Source of the DNA: Candidatus Limivicinus faecipullorum
GTDB lineage: Bacteria > Bacillota > Clostridia > Oscillospirales > Oscillospiraceae
Direction of reading: 5' to 3'
DNA: 18,808 bases
NCBI GenBank assembly: GCA_018711755.1
Contig: DVHY01000044.1
Location: 1 to 18,808 of the forward strand
Shown here: positions 1 through 6,647 of the stretch, piece after piece
Numbering within the stretch: the stretch's first letter is position 1
How the letters are laid out: each line of letters opens with the position of its first letter
The notes under the pieces: model-generated
What the model was told of the DNA's origin: nothing
Database searches by the model: none
What the model saw: the letters and a program-made list of their open reading frames with translations, nothing else
Translations under genes and position numbers: made by a program

Positions 1-765
1 TTATAGAATTTCTATTTTTTGGAGCGCCTCCCGCACTCCCTTGAGCATTACCGAATCCTCCGGCAGCTCCATCACGCTTTTGCCCTTGATGTCGTTTGCG
101 GCAAAGGTGCTGTCGGCGGGGATAAGGGACAGGATTTCCAGTCCGGGTATCTGCATCATGTCTGCAAGTTCCGGGTTGGTGACCCTGTTTACGATGACGC
201 CGATCCTATCGTAGGCGATAAGCTCGTCCGCCACGCTCTTGATGGTGGTGATGACCTGGCCGCCCTTTTTGCTCTGGTCTGTCACCAGCAGCAGATGGGT
301 CACCTTCTCCATCACCCGGCGCTGTATCTGTTCTATGCCGGCTTCGCCGTCAATGACCACGTAGTCAAAGCTGTTGGCCAGCAGGCCGATCACTTCTTTC
401 AGATAGGAGTTCACCTTGCAGTAGCAGCCGGAGCTCTCGGGCCGGCCTATGGCCAGGAAAGCAAAACCCGGCATTTCCACCAGGGCGTCGAATATCCTGA
501 ATCTGGCCTCGCTGAGAAGCTCAAGAGCCTCCTTTGCGTCCCCGTTCTCCACACTGTCCACTATGCTCATCCTTATATCGTCCAGCGTCAGCTTCACATC
601 CACGCCAAGAGCTACGGACAGGCCCACGGCCGGGTCGGCGTCTATCGCCAGGATCTTTTTGTCCGGGTATTTCTCCACCAGCAGCCTTACCATGCATGCC
701 GAAACGGATGTCTTCCCTACGCCGCCTTTGCCGGCCACCGTGATTATCTTGGCTTTCTTCTCCAT
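1..765 (-). CDS. cooC: CooC-type nickel-insertion / CODH maturation ATPase
   Basis: 254-residue P-loop ATPase of the MinD/SIMIBI class. It has the deviant Walker A motif GKGGVGKT at residues 12-19, the switch motif DADPA at 42-46, a Walker-B-like VVIDGEAG around 136-143 (CooC proteins usually read VIDNEAG) and, most tellingly, a C-x-C pair (Cys114, Cys116) in GRPESSGCYCKVN. In characterised CooC proteins this C-x-C pair sits at the dimer interface and binds nickel. CooC/AcsF proteins use ATP to load nickel into carbon monoxide dehydrogenase or acetyl-CoA synthase in the cytoplasm. The gene is complete, with TAA as the first three bases of the window, and the start is supported by an AGGGGGG ribosome binding site. 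It has its own promoter at 817-845. No CODH gene is visible, but the downstream side lies outside the window. The family call is strong; the exact client enzyme is inferred. Confidence 0.88.
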   Translation of the reverse strand: MEKKAKIITVAGKGGVGKTSVSACMVRLLVEKYPDKKILAIDADPAVGLSVALGVDVKLTLDDIRMSIVDSVENGDAKEALELLSEARFRIFDALVEMPGFAFLAIGRPESSGCYCKVNSYLKEVIGLLANSFDYVVIDGEAGIEQIQRRVMEKVTHLLLVTDQSKKGGQVITTIKSVADELIAYDRIGVIVNRVTNPELADMMQIPGLEILSLIPADSTFAANDIKGKSVMELPEDSVMLKGVREALQKIEIL

Positions 766-816
766 GTACGTCCCCCCTGTCAGGTGCAGAATGTATAAGT
801 CTCAACTATCGTTATC

Positions 817-845
817 ATTTTAGCACAGTGGTAAATAATATGCAA
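817..845 (-). promoter_or_regulatory. sigma-A promoter of the cooC-like gene
   Basis: On the minus strand TTGCAT (840-845) and TAAAAT (817-822) are separated by exactly 17 bases, about 50 bases upstream of the cooC start. The surrounding sequence is AT-rich, unlike the coding regions. Confidence 0.75.
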
Positions 846-980
846 GTTAAACATATATAAAAAGGTTTATTTAATGGTTTTGGTGCAAAATACAAAATTT
901 TTCAAGCGTTTTCGCCTTTGTGTTTAGACAGAGGGCTCCACATGGTAAAAACAATATACAGAGTTGCTGTCATAATATGC
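846..980. other. AT-rich intergenic stretch, nothing recognised
   Basis: This stretch lies between the cooC promoter and the tspO terminator. It contains no open frame with a ribosome binding site and no clear inverted repeat. It is much richer in A and T than the genes on either side and may only hold upstream elements of the cooC promoter. Confidence 0.6.
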
Positions 981-1048
981 AAAAAAGCAGCCCCGGAGGG
1001 TACTGCCGGAGGCTGTGCGCTGAGCCTTTCCGTCAATTCCGGGGCTGC
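981..1048 (-). terminator. rho-independent terminator of tspO
   Basis: An 11-bp perfect stem (987-997 with 1038-1048, arms GCAGCCCCGGA/TCCGGGGCTGC on the plus strand) encloses a smaller inner hairpin. On the minus strand it is followed directly by six T (981-986). It lies 32 bases beyond the tspO stop. Confidence 0.88.
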
Positions 1049-1080
1049 CTGTTGAGTTTTGATTTGCCGGCGGGGTGGAT

Positions 1081-1557
1081 TCAGTTCAGTATCCACACCC
1101 CCAGATTCAGGTACAGGGCAAAGAGCAGCCACAGCAGATAGGGCAGCAGCAGCTTTCCCGCTGTTTTGCTGATGTGTTTAAAAAGGAGCTCAGTGGCCAG
1201 AACCAGCACCAGGAGCAGCAGCAGCCAGAAAAAGGCCGCGCCGCAGGCCGAGAGCTTGAAGAATATAACAGGCCAGGCCAGGTTCACCGCCAGCTGCAGG
1301 GCATAGACGCACAGGGCCCGCTCCTTACGCTCTGCGGACACTGGCGCGGCGGCCACCAGATAGGAGGCTGCGCCCATGAGCAGATACAGCAGCGTCCACG
1401 CCGCCGGGAACACCCAGCCCGGCGGGGACAGGGGCGGCCTTGCCAGCCGGGAATAATCCTCCATTGCGCCCCCGGTGAGCAGAGCCGCCAGGCCGCCCAC
1501 CGCCAGAGGCAGCAGCAGGGCGGGGACAAACAGCTTCCATTTGATTTTGTTTTTCAT
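1081..1557 (-). CDS. tspO: TspO/MBR family membrane protein
   Basis: 158-residue integral membrane protein of the TspO/MBR (translocator protein / tryptophan-rich sensory protein) family, which binds porphyrins and related ligands in a five-helix bundle. Family motifs are clear: PPLSPPGWVFPAAWTLLYL near the end of helix 1 and into helix 2, MGAASYLV, and the YALQLAVNLAWPVIFF segment of helix 3, with the last helix ending LNLGVWILN. The start at ATG 1557 is chosen because the AGGG ribosome binding site (1566-1569) then lies 8 bases upstream. The upstream ATG (1563) and GTG (1566) overlap or touch that site. It is a single-gene unit ending in the terminator at 981-1048. Its promoter is unclear because another terminator lies only about 30 bases upstream. 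The physiological ligand cannot be read from the sequence. Confidence 0.93.
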   Translation of the reverse strand: MKNKIKWKLFVPALLLPLAVGGLAALLTGGAMEDYSRLARPPLSPPGWVFPAAWTLLYLLMGAASYLVAAAPVSAERKERALCVYALQLAVNLAWPVIFFKLSACGAAFFWLLLLLVLVLATELLFKHISKTAGKLLLPYLLWLLFALYLNLGVWILN

Positions 1558-1588
1558 ATTCATCACCCTGTAAGGAAATTGGTCTCAC

Positions 1589-1631
1589 AAAAAAGCATAA
1601 GCCGGGAGTAAAACCTACTCCCAGCTTATGC
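1589..1631 (-). terminator. rho-independent terminator of the M20 peptidase operon
   Basis: A 16-bp stem (1595-1610 with 1616-1631) contains one G-U pair and a five-base loop, and is followed on the minus strand by six T (1589-1594). It lies 37 bases past the peptidase stop and just upstream of the tspO ribosome binding site. Confidence 0.9.
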
Positions 1632-1668
1632 CCGGCCAAATGTATTTATACCTGCTGCGCTCTGCCTT

Positions 1669-3105
1669 TCAGCACTGCTTCATCACCCGCATGAAAAACT
1701 CCACGGCCTTGCCTATGGCCTCTAGGGTGATGCGCTCGTTGTTGCCGTGGATGAGCCTGCGCTCCTCGGCGGTGAGGGCCATGGCGGAGAAGCGGTAGAC
1801 CTTGTCGGAGATGGGCCCGTAGTGGCGGCTGTCGGAGCACTGGACCATCAGGTAGGGCGCCACCAGAGAGCCGGGCCATGTGCCGGACACGGCGGAGCAG
1901 ACCTTCTCCCAGCCCGGGCAGTCGGTGCGGGATATGGGGCTGGGCTCCATGCTGTCCAGCTTCGTGAGCTTTATCTCATCATCGCCTATCACATTTCTTA
2001 TATATTCTATGGCCCCGGCCACGCTGTCCTCCGGGTTAAGCCGAAGATTGGCCACCATGGAGGCCTGGGGCGGGATGACGTTGGGGGCCTGGCTGCCGCT
2101 CATCTGGGTAAAGGCCACGGTGGTGCGCAGCAGGGCGTTCAGCTCTCCCCCGCTCTTTCTGCATATCATGTCCAGCACCCAGCCGAAGCACCAGAGGTTG
2201 GCGAATATCATTCTGTAGGCGAAGCCGGAGCGGCGGCCCAGAATGTCGAACATCTCCAGTACAGGCTTGCTGAAATGCACTTTGAAGGGCCTGCCCTCCA
2301 CCTTGGTGCAGGCCAGAGCCAGCTTGCCCACGGGGGTGTGGGGCGCCGGAGCCGAGGCGTGGCCGCCGCCGCCGGAGACGGAGAACTCCAGGTTCATAAG
2401 TCCCTTTTCCGCAATGCCTATGAGGGCGCAGCTCTCCTTCACCCCAGGGAACACGTCCCGGACCACGCCGCCGCCCTCGTCCAGGACCAGGGACAGCTCT
2501 ATTCCCTTATCCCGGAAGTAGTCCACTATGTTCTCGGCGCCCTTGCCGTTTATCTCCTCTCCGCCGGAGAAGGCGAAGTAGATGTCGTGCTCCGGCTTGA
2601 AGCCCTGTTTTATCAGGTTTTCCGCTGCGGAGAGGATGCCGTTGAAGGTGACCTTGGTGTCCAGGGTGCCCCGGCCCCACATGACGCCGTCCTCTATTAT
2701 TGCTTCAAAGGCGGGCTTTTCCCAGTTGGCCTCATCCACCGGCACAACGTCGTAGTGGGCCATGAGCACGGCGGCAGCCCCCGGCTCCCTGCCCTGCCAG
2801 CGGTAGAGCAGGCCACGGTCCGGCAGCTTTATCAGGGGGCAGTTCTCCGTCACATTGGGATAGAGTTCCGGCAGCAGGGCAATGAGCTTTTCAAACTCCC
2901 CGTCGTCCTCCAGGCTCCTGTCGTAAAAGCTCACGGTCTTGCAGCGCACCAGCTGTCCCAGGGCGTCCACGGCGGCCTGGGGATCGAAATCCACCGGCAC
3001 GGGGGCCTCCTCTTTCTGTTCCCCGGGCCTGAAGGCCAGGGTGCGCGCCAGTATCACCAGAATCAGAACGGCCAGGACAGCCAGAAGGATATACAGCACT
3101 GTCAT
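1669..3105 (-). CDS. M20 family metallopeptidase, carboxypeptidase S / PM20D1-like, membrane-anchored
   Basis: 478 residues. An N-terminal hydrophobic segment (about 3-21) looks like a signal anchor, followed by an M20 di-zinc hydrolase. Visible metal and catalytic residues are H117 and D119 in MAHYDVVP, D149 in WGRGTLDTK, the E183-E184 pair in SGGEEIN, D209 in VLDEGGG, H249 in the dimerisation domain (GGGGHAS) and H453 in LIHGNNE. The length, the HYDVVP motif and the N-terminal anchor resemble yeast CPS1 and animal PM20D1, which cleave C-terminal residues from peptides or hydrolyse N-acyl amino acids. The start at 3105 has an AGGAGG site. It is the last gene of a three-gene operon with two membrane proteins (15-base gap), ended by the terminator at 1589-1631. 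The substrate is not determined, and orientation of the catalytic domain across the membrane is inferred. Confidence 0.9.
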   Translation of the reverse strand: MTVLYILLAVLAVLILVILARTLAFRPGEQKEEAPVPVDFDPQAAVDALGQLVRCKTVSFYDRSLEDDGEFEKLIALLPELYPNVTENCPLIKLPDRGLLYRWQGREPGAAAVLMAHYDVVPVDEANWEKPAFEAIIEDGVMWGRGTLDTKVTFNGILSAAENLIKQGFKPEHDIYFAFSGGEEINGKGAENIVDYFRDKGIELSLVLDEGGGVVRDVFPGVKESCALIGIAEKGLMNLEFSVSGGGGHASAPAPHTPVGKLALACTKVEGRPFKVHFSKPVLEMFDILGRRSGFAYRMIFANLWCFGWVLDMICRKSGGELNALLRTTVAFTQMSGSQAPNVIPPQASMVANLRLNPEDSVAGAIEYIRNVIGDDEIKLTKLDSMEPSPISRTDCPGWEKVCSAVSGTWPGSLVAPYLMVQCSDSRHYGPISDKVYRFSAMALTAEERRLIHGNNERITLEAIGKAVEFFMRVMKQC

Positions 3106-3120
3106 ATCTCTTCCTCCTTT

Positions 3121-3786
3121 TTACAGCAGACCTTTTTTATACATTATCCGGGACACGCCCATAGTGAACAGCACGCCCACGGGCACCATGATGCCCACGG
3201 TGCTGGAGTTGAGGGCGGGTACGAAAATGAAGAGCACCAGCATCAGCGTCACCGGGGCAATGGCTATCTTCCAGTTCTTGGAGATGAACACCACTCCCAG
3301 GCCGCCGAAGAGGGCGGGGAGTATCTGGGCGAAGGCCGGGGCCAGCACCGGGGCGTTGAGTATGGGGGTGAGGGGGGTTATGAGTATGACGCCCAGGACG
3401 ATTATCAGGGTAGTGACTATGCTGGAGACGGCAATGGCTATGGTGGAGATTATCTCCCCCTCCTCGGAGCTGGCCTTCACCCCCGCCTGCTCCAGGGCGT
3501 TGAGGGCCACGGGCAGCTTCAGATTGGAGATGTTGCCGGTAACGAAGGACAGGTAGGAACCCCCCGCCCCCAGCATGGGCACATAGGTGAGCACTTCCAC
3601 CACCGCCACGGCCCAGTACATGGGGGCGGTGGCTATGAGCCCCAGGACAAAGCCCCGCCAGTCCGGAAGGGTGTTGTATATCACAGCCACGGCAATGGGG
3701 TACATGAACATCATAAACATCATGGACAAATTCCAGATGCGTCCGTCCCGGTGAACGGAATCCATATAGGAGAGTTTTTTCTTCAT
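3121..3786 (-). CDS. polytopic membrane protein, partner of the DUF5058-like protein
   Basis: 221-residue hydrophobic protein with about six predicted membrane helices and a short basic N-terminus (MKKKLSYMDS). A conserved-looking glycine/asparagine loop, LGAGGSYLSFVTGNISNLKL (about 93-112), sits between helices and could be functional. I do not recognise a named family. It starts 14 bases after the DUF5058-like gene with an AGGAGG site and is followed 15 bases later by the M20 peptidase, so the three are almost certainly cotranscribed. The pairing of two small membrane proteins with a soluble-domain hydrolase suggests a two-subunit transporter for peptides or acylated amino acids, but that is inference from context only. 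Confidence 0.8.
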   Translation of the reverse strand: MKKKLSYMDSVHRDGRIWNLSMMFMMFMYPIAVAVIYNTLPDWRGFVLGLIATAPMYWAVAVVEVLTYVPMLGAGGSYLSFVTGNISNLKLPVALNALEQAGVKASSEEGEIISTIAIAVSSIVTTLIIVLGVILITPLTPILNAPVLAPAFAQILPALFGGLGVVFISKNWKIAIAPVTLMLVLFIFVPALNSSTVGIMVPVGVLFTMGVSRIMYKKGLL

Positions 3787-3800
3787 CTTTCTTCCTCCTC

Positions 3801-4547
3801 TCAGGAAAGCCAGCTGGTGATGGGAATGGCGCTGGCCATGCCCGCCACCAGGCTGATGGGCAGGGCGTAGTCAGATACCCAGCGCCACTGGGTCTTCTTC
3901 ACCAGCAGTCCCGCCAGGCACATAATAAGCGCAGACACCGCCATTACCAGAGCCGGGATGAGGCCGCTCATATCTCCGTGGAAGACCGTGGAAAAGTCGC
4001 AGAACACATAACCCACGAAGGCGGAGATCATGCCGATGAACATGGAGGCGGAGAAGATGTCTCCCCACTTTTTGTCCCTGTTCTCCAGGGAGATTATGCC
4101 GTTTTGCAGCTTTTTGCCTATGAGGGGCACCAGCCAGATGCCCACCATGATGCTCACGGTCATCACCCAGGCGATGGTCACATACTGAGAGGCGTTGAGG
4201 CTGCTGACCTGGCCGAAGGTGAGGCCCATTGCGCTCTCGGCGTTGGAGGCGGCAATGGTCTCATAGGACAAGGAGCCCACCACGCTGAGACGCAGCCAGG
4301 GCAGGGGCACGCCCAGGTCCTTGGCCAGGGTAATGACGCTGATGACTATGGCCACGGCGGGGGCGATGGTGAACACTCCGGCGGTTATGGCCACCCGCTT
4401 GAGCTTGTCCCTGCCCATGCCTATCTCCACACCCCGGCGCCAGGCTTTCACCAGGAAGAAGACGGACTGGGCCAGGACGGCGGCCACGATAACGCCCGCT
4501 ATGACGAACAACACCGGGCTGTTTACATTGAAATCCAAATCTATCAC
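3801..4547 (-). CDS. DUF5058-like polytopic membrane protein
   Basis: 248 residues from a GTG start (4547) that has AGGA 7 bases upstream. The open frame continues upstream without a start codon supported by a ribosome binding site, and its extra 39 residues are not membrane-like and overlap the promoter. The protein has about six to seven helices. Motifs include FFLVKAWRRGVEIGM after helix 1, the PLPWLRLSVVGSLSYET loop and SNAESAMGLTFG. From memory this resembles the DUF5058 family of clostridia; that assignment needs a profile search. It is the first gene of the operon with the 221-residue membrane protein and the M20 peptidase, read from the promoter at 4575-4603. Function is unknown; a transport role is inferred from the gene neighbours. 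Confidence 0.8.
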   Translation of the reverse strand: MIDLDFNVNSPVLFVIAGVIVAAVLAQSVFFLVKAWRRGVEIGMGRDKLKRVAITAGVFTIAPAVAIVISVITLAKDLGVPLPWLRLSVVGSLSYETIAASNAESAMGLTFGQVSSLNASQYVTIAWVMTVSIMVGIWLVPLIGKKLQNGIISLENRDKKWGDIFSASMFIGMISAFVGYVFCDFSTVFHGDMSGLIPALVMAVSALIMCLAGLLVKKTQWRWVSDYALPISLVAGMASAIPITSWLS

Positions 4548-4574
4548 TTCTCTTTCCTTTTTTCTACAGCACCT

Positions 4575-4603
4575 ATAATACTTTCCTCCGGCCAATAAAG
4601 CAA
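4575..4603 (-). promoter_or_regulatory. sigma-A promoter of the membrane-protein / M20 operon
   Basis: On the minus strand TTGCTT (4598-4603) and TATTAT (4575-4580) are separated by 17 bases, giving a leader of about 20 bases before the GTG start at 4547. It sits in the divergent gap with the EamA gene. Confidence 0.75.
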
Positions 4604-4619
4604 GGGAAAAATACCGCTC

Positions 4620-4648
4620 TTCCCTTTGCCCATTCAATGTGCTATACT
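4620..4648 (+). promoter_or_regulatory. probable promoter of the EamA gene
   Basis: TATACT at 4643-4648 is a good -10 element placed about 30 bases before the ATG at 4679. The -35 position 17 bases upstream (TTCCCT, 4620-4625) is weak, so this call rests mainly on the -10 box and the position. Confidence 0.4.
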
Positions 4649-4678
4649 CTCCCATATGATGCAAGGGAGAGGTACGCC

Positions 4679-5563
4679 ATGGACAAGCGCACTGCGGGAA
4701 AACTGAAACTAATAGGCTCCATGCTCATCTGGGGCAGCCTTGGACTGTTTATAAGGGGCATAGACCTGCCCTCCTCGGTTATCGCCAACTTCCGGGGCCT
4801 TTTGGGAGCGACATTCCTGCTGCTGGTGATGCTGCTGGGGAAGCTGCCTTTCAACGGCCGGGCCGTAAAGAGAAACGCCCTGTACCTGGCTATGTCGGGG
4901 CTGATGCTGGGCTTCAACTGGATACTGCTTTTTGAATCCTACCGCTATACCACCATAGCCGTGGCCACTTTGTGCTACTACCTGGCCCCCATCATCGTGG
5001 TGGCCCTATCCCCACTGGTGTTCAAGGAACGTCTGGGACTGTTCCGTATACTCTGCGTGCTGGCCGCCCTCATAGGCATGGTCTTCGTCTCCGGAGCGGC
5101 GGAGGGGGGATTGCCCTCTCCCGGCCAGGCCAGGGGCGTGCTGCTGGCCCTGGGGGCGGCGCTGCTGTATGCGGCCATAGTCATCTCCAACAAGAAGATG
5201 AAAAACATCTCCGGCCTGGAACGCACGGTGGTGCAGCTGGGCATCTCCGCCCTGGTGCTGCTGCCCTACAACCTCCTTACCGTCCGTGGCCCCCTGCCCT
5301 CCCTGGAGCTCTCCTCCCTGGCCCTGCTGCTCACCGTAGGCATAGTCCATACGGGCCTGGCCTATTACCTGTACTTCGGCTGCATGGATGTCCTGCCCTC
5401 CCAGACCGTGGCCATCCTGGCCTATGTGGACCCGGTGACGGCGGTGCTGCTGTCGGCCCTGGTGCTGAGAGAGCCCATGAGCGGCGGGATGTGGCTGGGC
5501 TCCGCCCTGGTCCTGGGGGCGGCGGTGCTGCTGGAGCTGCCGGTGAAAAATAAGAAGAAATGA
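4679..5563 (+). CDS. EamA/DMT family transporter
   Basis: 294-residue drug/metabolite transporter superfamily protein with ten predicted helices arranged as two EamA repeats (about 8-140 and 150-285). The first repeat opens GSMLIWGSLGLFIRG and contains TLCYYLAPIIVVALSPLVFKE. The second contains the matching GLAYYLYFGCMDVLPSQTVAILAYVDPVTAVLLSALVLRE, the usual duplicated P-x-x-x-x-x-E signature. The start at 4679 is preferred over an upstream in-frame ATG at 4637 because a GGGAGAGG site precedes it and the upstream residues are not membrane-like. It is the only plus-strand gene in the window, divergent from the DUF5058-like operon and ended by the shared palindromic terminator at 5584-5615. Such proteins export or import amino acids, metabolites or sugars; the substrate cannot be told. 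Confidence 0.9.
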   Translation: MDKRTAGKLKLIGSMLIWGSLGLFIRGIDLPSSVIANFRGLLGATFLLLVMLLGKLPFNGRAVKRNALYLAMSGLMLGFNWILLFESYRYTTIAVATLCYYLAPIIVVALSPLVFKERLGLFRILCVLAALIGMVFVSGAAEGGLPSPGQARGVLLALGAALLYAAIVISNKKMKNISGLERTVVQLGISALVLLPYNLLTVRGPLPSLELSSLALLLTVGIVHTGLAYYLYFGCMDVLPSQTVAILAYVDPVTAVLLSALVLREPMSGGMWLGSALVLGAAVLLELPVKNKKK

Positions 5564-5583
5564 AGCTCAAATTGACTTATGCC

Positions 5584-5615
5584 AAAAAGGATGTGCCGGC
5601 CGGCACATCCTTTTT
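5584..5615. terminator. bidirectional terminator between the EamA gene and the collagen-like gene
   Basis: A 32-base perfect palindrome (5584-5599 with 5600-5615) begins with five A and ends with five T, so it can act as an intrinsic terminator on both strands. It lies 20 bases after the EamA stop and directly abuts the collagen-like stop codon from the other side. Its sequence closely resembles the terminator at 6597-6631. Confidence 0.9.
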
Positions 5616-6532
5616 CATATATCCCTGTTGAGTTTTAAAAAGGTCAAATTTATCTCCCCTTCCCTTGCATCACTGGAGCCGCTGTAGTTCAGGCTGAACA
5701 CAGTGGATGCAGGAGCCCTTATAATGAAAAAAGCTGAGCCGGCGGCACTGGAGCCGTTGGCGCTGGTTGCAAAATAAATGCCTGTCTCCAGATGAGAGGT
5801 CCCGTTGTAGCTGGGGGTCACCTGCATGTAGTTGGGGCTTGCAAAGACTGCGGACACCTTATAGGAGACAAGATAATACCCCGGCGCCAGGCTTATATGC
5901 TGCTGGTCGGTCTGGACTATATTCCCCGTACTGTCCGACACGTCCGGGAACAGCTCTATCAAAGTGTTCTGAGTGAGGGGATACTGGGTATTTATAAAGG
6001 AGGCGAAGCTCTGCTCCGGAGCCGTACCCGCCGGCCCCGTTGCCCCTGTTGGGCCTTGGGGTCCTGTTGCCCCCGCCGGACCTTGGGGCCCTTCCGGGCC
6101 TTGTGCTCCCACCGGACCCTGTGGACCTTCCGGGCCCTGCTCTCCCGCCGGGCCTTGGGGCCCTTCCGGGCCCTGTGCTCCCGCCGGACCTTGCGGCCCT
6201 TCCGGACCCTGTGGGCCGGTAGCTCCTGTTGGTCCTGTGGGACCCTGGGCTCCCACTGAGCCCTCGGGGCCTATCCTGCCCTGAGCTCCGGCTGCGCCAG
6301 CCGGACCCTGCGGACCTTCAGGCCCTTGTGGGCCTTGGGGGCCGGTAGGTCCCTGAATTCCCTGAGGGCCGGGAATACCTTGGGGCCCCTGAGGGCCCTC
6401 CGGCCCCGTCGCCCCGGTGGGTCCCTGGGGCCCCATAGGTCCGGCAGGGCCTATGCAGGAGCCGCAGGCCCTATGACAGACGCCGTCGCCGCATTCAATG
6501 GCCTCTCCGTCTCTCCGTTCATACCATTTCAA
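5615..6532 (-). CDS. collagen-like (Gly-X-Y) surface protein with BclA-type C-terminal domain
   Basis: 305 residues from a TTG start at 6532, placed 7 bases after a run of six G that can serve as ribosome binding site. The frame stays open upstream, but that stretch only translates the preceding terminator. Order of parts: a short N-terminal region with four cysteines (14, 19, 23, 26) in CGDGVCHRACGSC, 48 uninterrupted Gly-X-Y triplets (28-171) rich in GPQ/GPE/GPA/GAT, and a 134-residue C-terminal domain of beta type (APGYYLVSYKVSAVF, FFIIRAPASTVFSLNYSG) like the TNF/C1q-like trimerisation heads of Bacillus BclA. There is no signal peptide, sortase motif or membrane segment, which fits a spore or exosporium filament assembled from the mother cell rather than a secreted protein. 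The cysteine cluster may crosslink or anchor the trimer. Spore location is inferred. Confidence 0.88.
   Translation of the reverse strand: MKWYERRDGEAIECGDGVCHRACGSCIGPAGPMGPQGPTGATGPEGPQGPQGIPGPQGIQGPTGPQGPQGPEGPQGPAGAAGAQGRIGPEGSVGAQGPTGPTGATGPQGPEGPQGPAGAQGPEGPQGPAGEQGPEGPQGPVGAQGPEGPQGPAGATGPQGPTGATGPAGTAPEQSFASFINTQYPLTQNTLIELFPDVSDSTGNIVQTDQQHISLAPGYYLVSYKVSAVFASPNYMQVTPSYNGTSHLETGIYFATSANGSSAAGSAFFIIRAPASTVFSLNYSGSSDAREGEINLTFLKLNRDI
6065..6208 (-). repeat. four tandem 36-bp units inside the collagen-like domain
   Basis: Residues 109-156 of the collagen-like protein are four consecutive 12-residue units: GPEGPQGPAGAQ, GPEGPQGPAGEQ, GPEGPQGPVGAQ and GPEGPQGPAGAT. At DNA level these are four 36-bp near-identical units. 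Such tracts change length by slippage in collagen-like bacterial proteins. Confidence 0.85.
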
Positions 6533-6567
6533 ACTTAACCCCCCAGTCGCCGCTGCGCTTTGCCACA

Positions 6568-6573
6568 GTATAT
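6568..6573 (-). promoter_or_regulatory. possible -10 box of the collagen-like gene
   Basis: TATACT on the minus strand lies about 35 bases upstream of the TTG start and just downstream of the azlD terminator. I see no good -35 box at normal spacing (a TTGGCA is 20 bases upstream), so a sporulation sigma factor with different consensus is possible. Confidence 0.35.
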
Positions 6574-6596
6574 TCCTGCCTGGAGCCGGATATGCC

Positions 6597-6631
6597 AAAA
6601 AGGGATGCGCCTTGAAGGCGCATCCCTTTTT
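6597..6631 (-). terminator. terminator of the SGNH-MBOAT-azlCD operon
   Basis: Arms 6597-6611 and 6617-6631 form a perfect 15-bp stem (two further A-T pairs could form in the five-base loop), with A-tract and T-tract at the ends. It lies 17 bases after the azlD stop. The A5/T5 ends mean it could also act on the plus strand. Confidence 0.9.
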
Positions 6632-6647
6632 CAAATCGATTCAGCCG

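Noticed and set aside
800..822. Fur-like operator (TGATAACGATAGTTG on the minus strand) behind the cooC promoter
   Set aside because: Only the left half matches the 7-1-7 Fur consensus; the right half is poor.
1747..3870. A 707-codon open frame on the plus strand across the M20 peptidase and its partner
   Set aside because: It is antisense to two well-supported genes, has no ribosome binding site and gives a Gly/His/Gln-rich sequence without domains; it is a by-product of GC-rich codon use.
4548..4664. A 39-residue N-terminal extension of the DUF5058-like protein
   Set aside because: It covers the consensus promoter at 4575-4603, lacks a ribosome binding site and is not membrane-like; the GTG at 4547 has a proper site.
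4972..5553. A 193-codon frame inside the EamA gene on the same strand
   Set aside because: It is a shifted frame of a well-supported transporter and yields a Gly/Ala/Pro/Arg-rich product without motifs.
5973..6284. A plus-strand frame that also looks collagen-like (repeated Gly-Pro)
   Set aside because: The reverse complement of GGNCCN codons again reads Gly-Pro. The minus-strand frame has the flanking head domain, start and stop, so the plus frame is a mirror.
6533..6634. A 34-residue N-terminal extension of the collagen-like protein beginning MKKGCAFKAHPF
   Set aside because: These codons are the azlD terminator hairpin and its downstream spacer; a start there would be TTG without a ribosome binding site.
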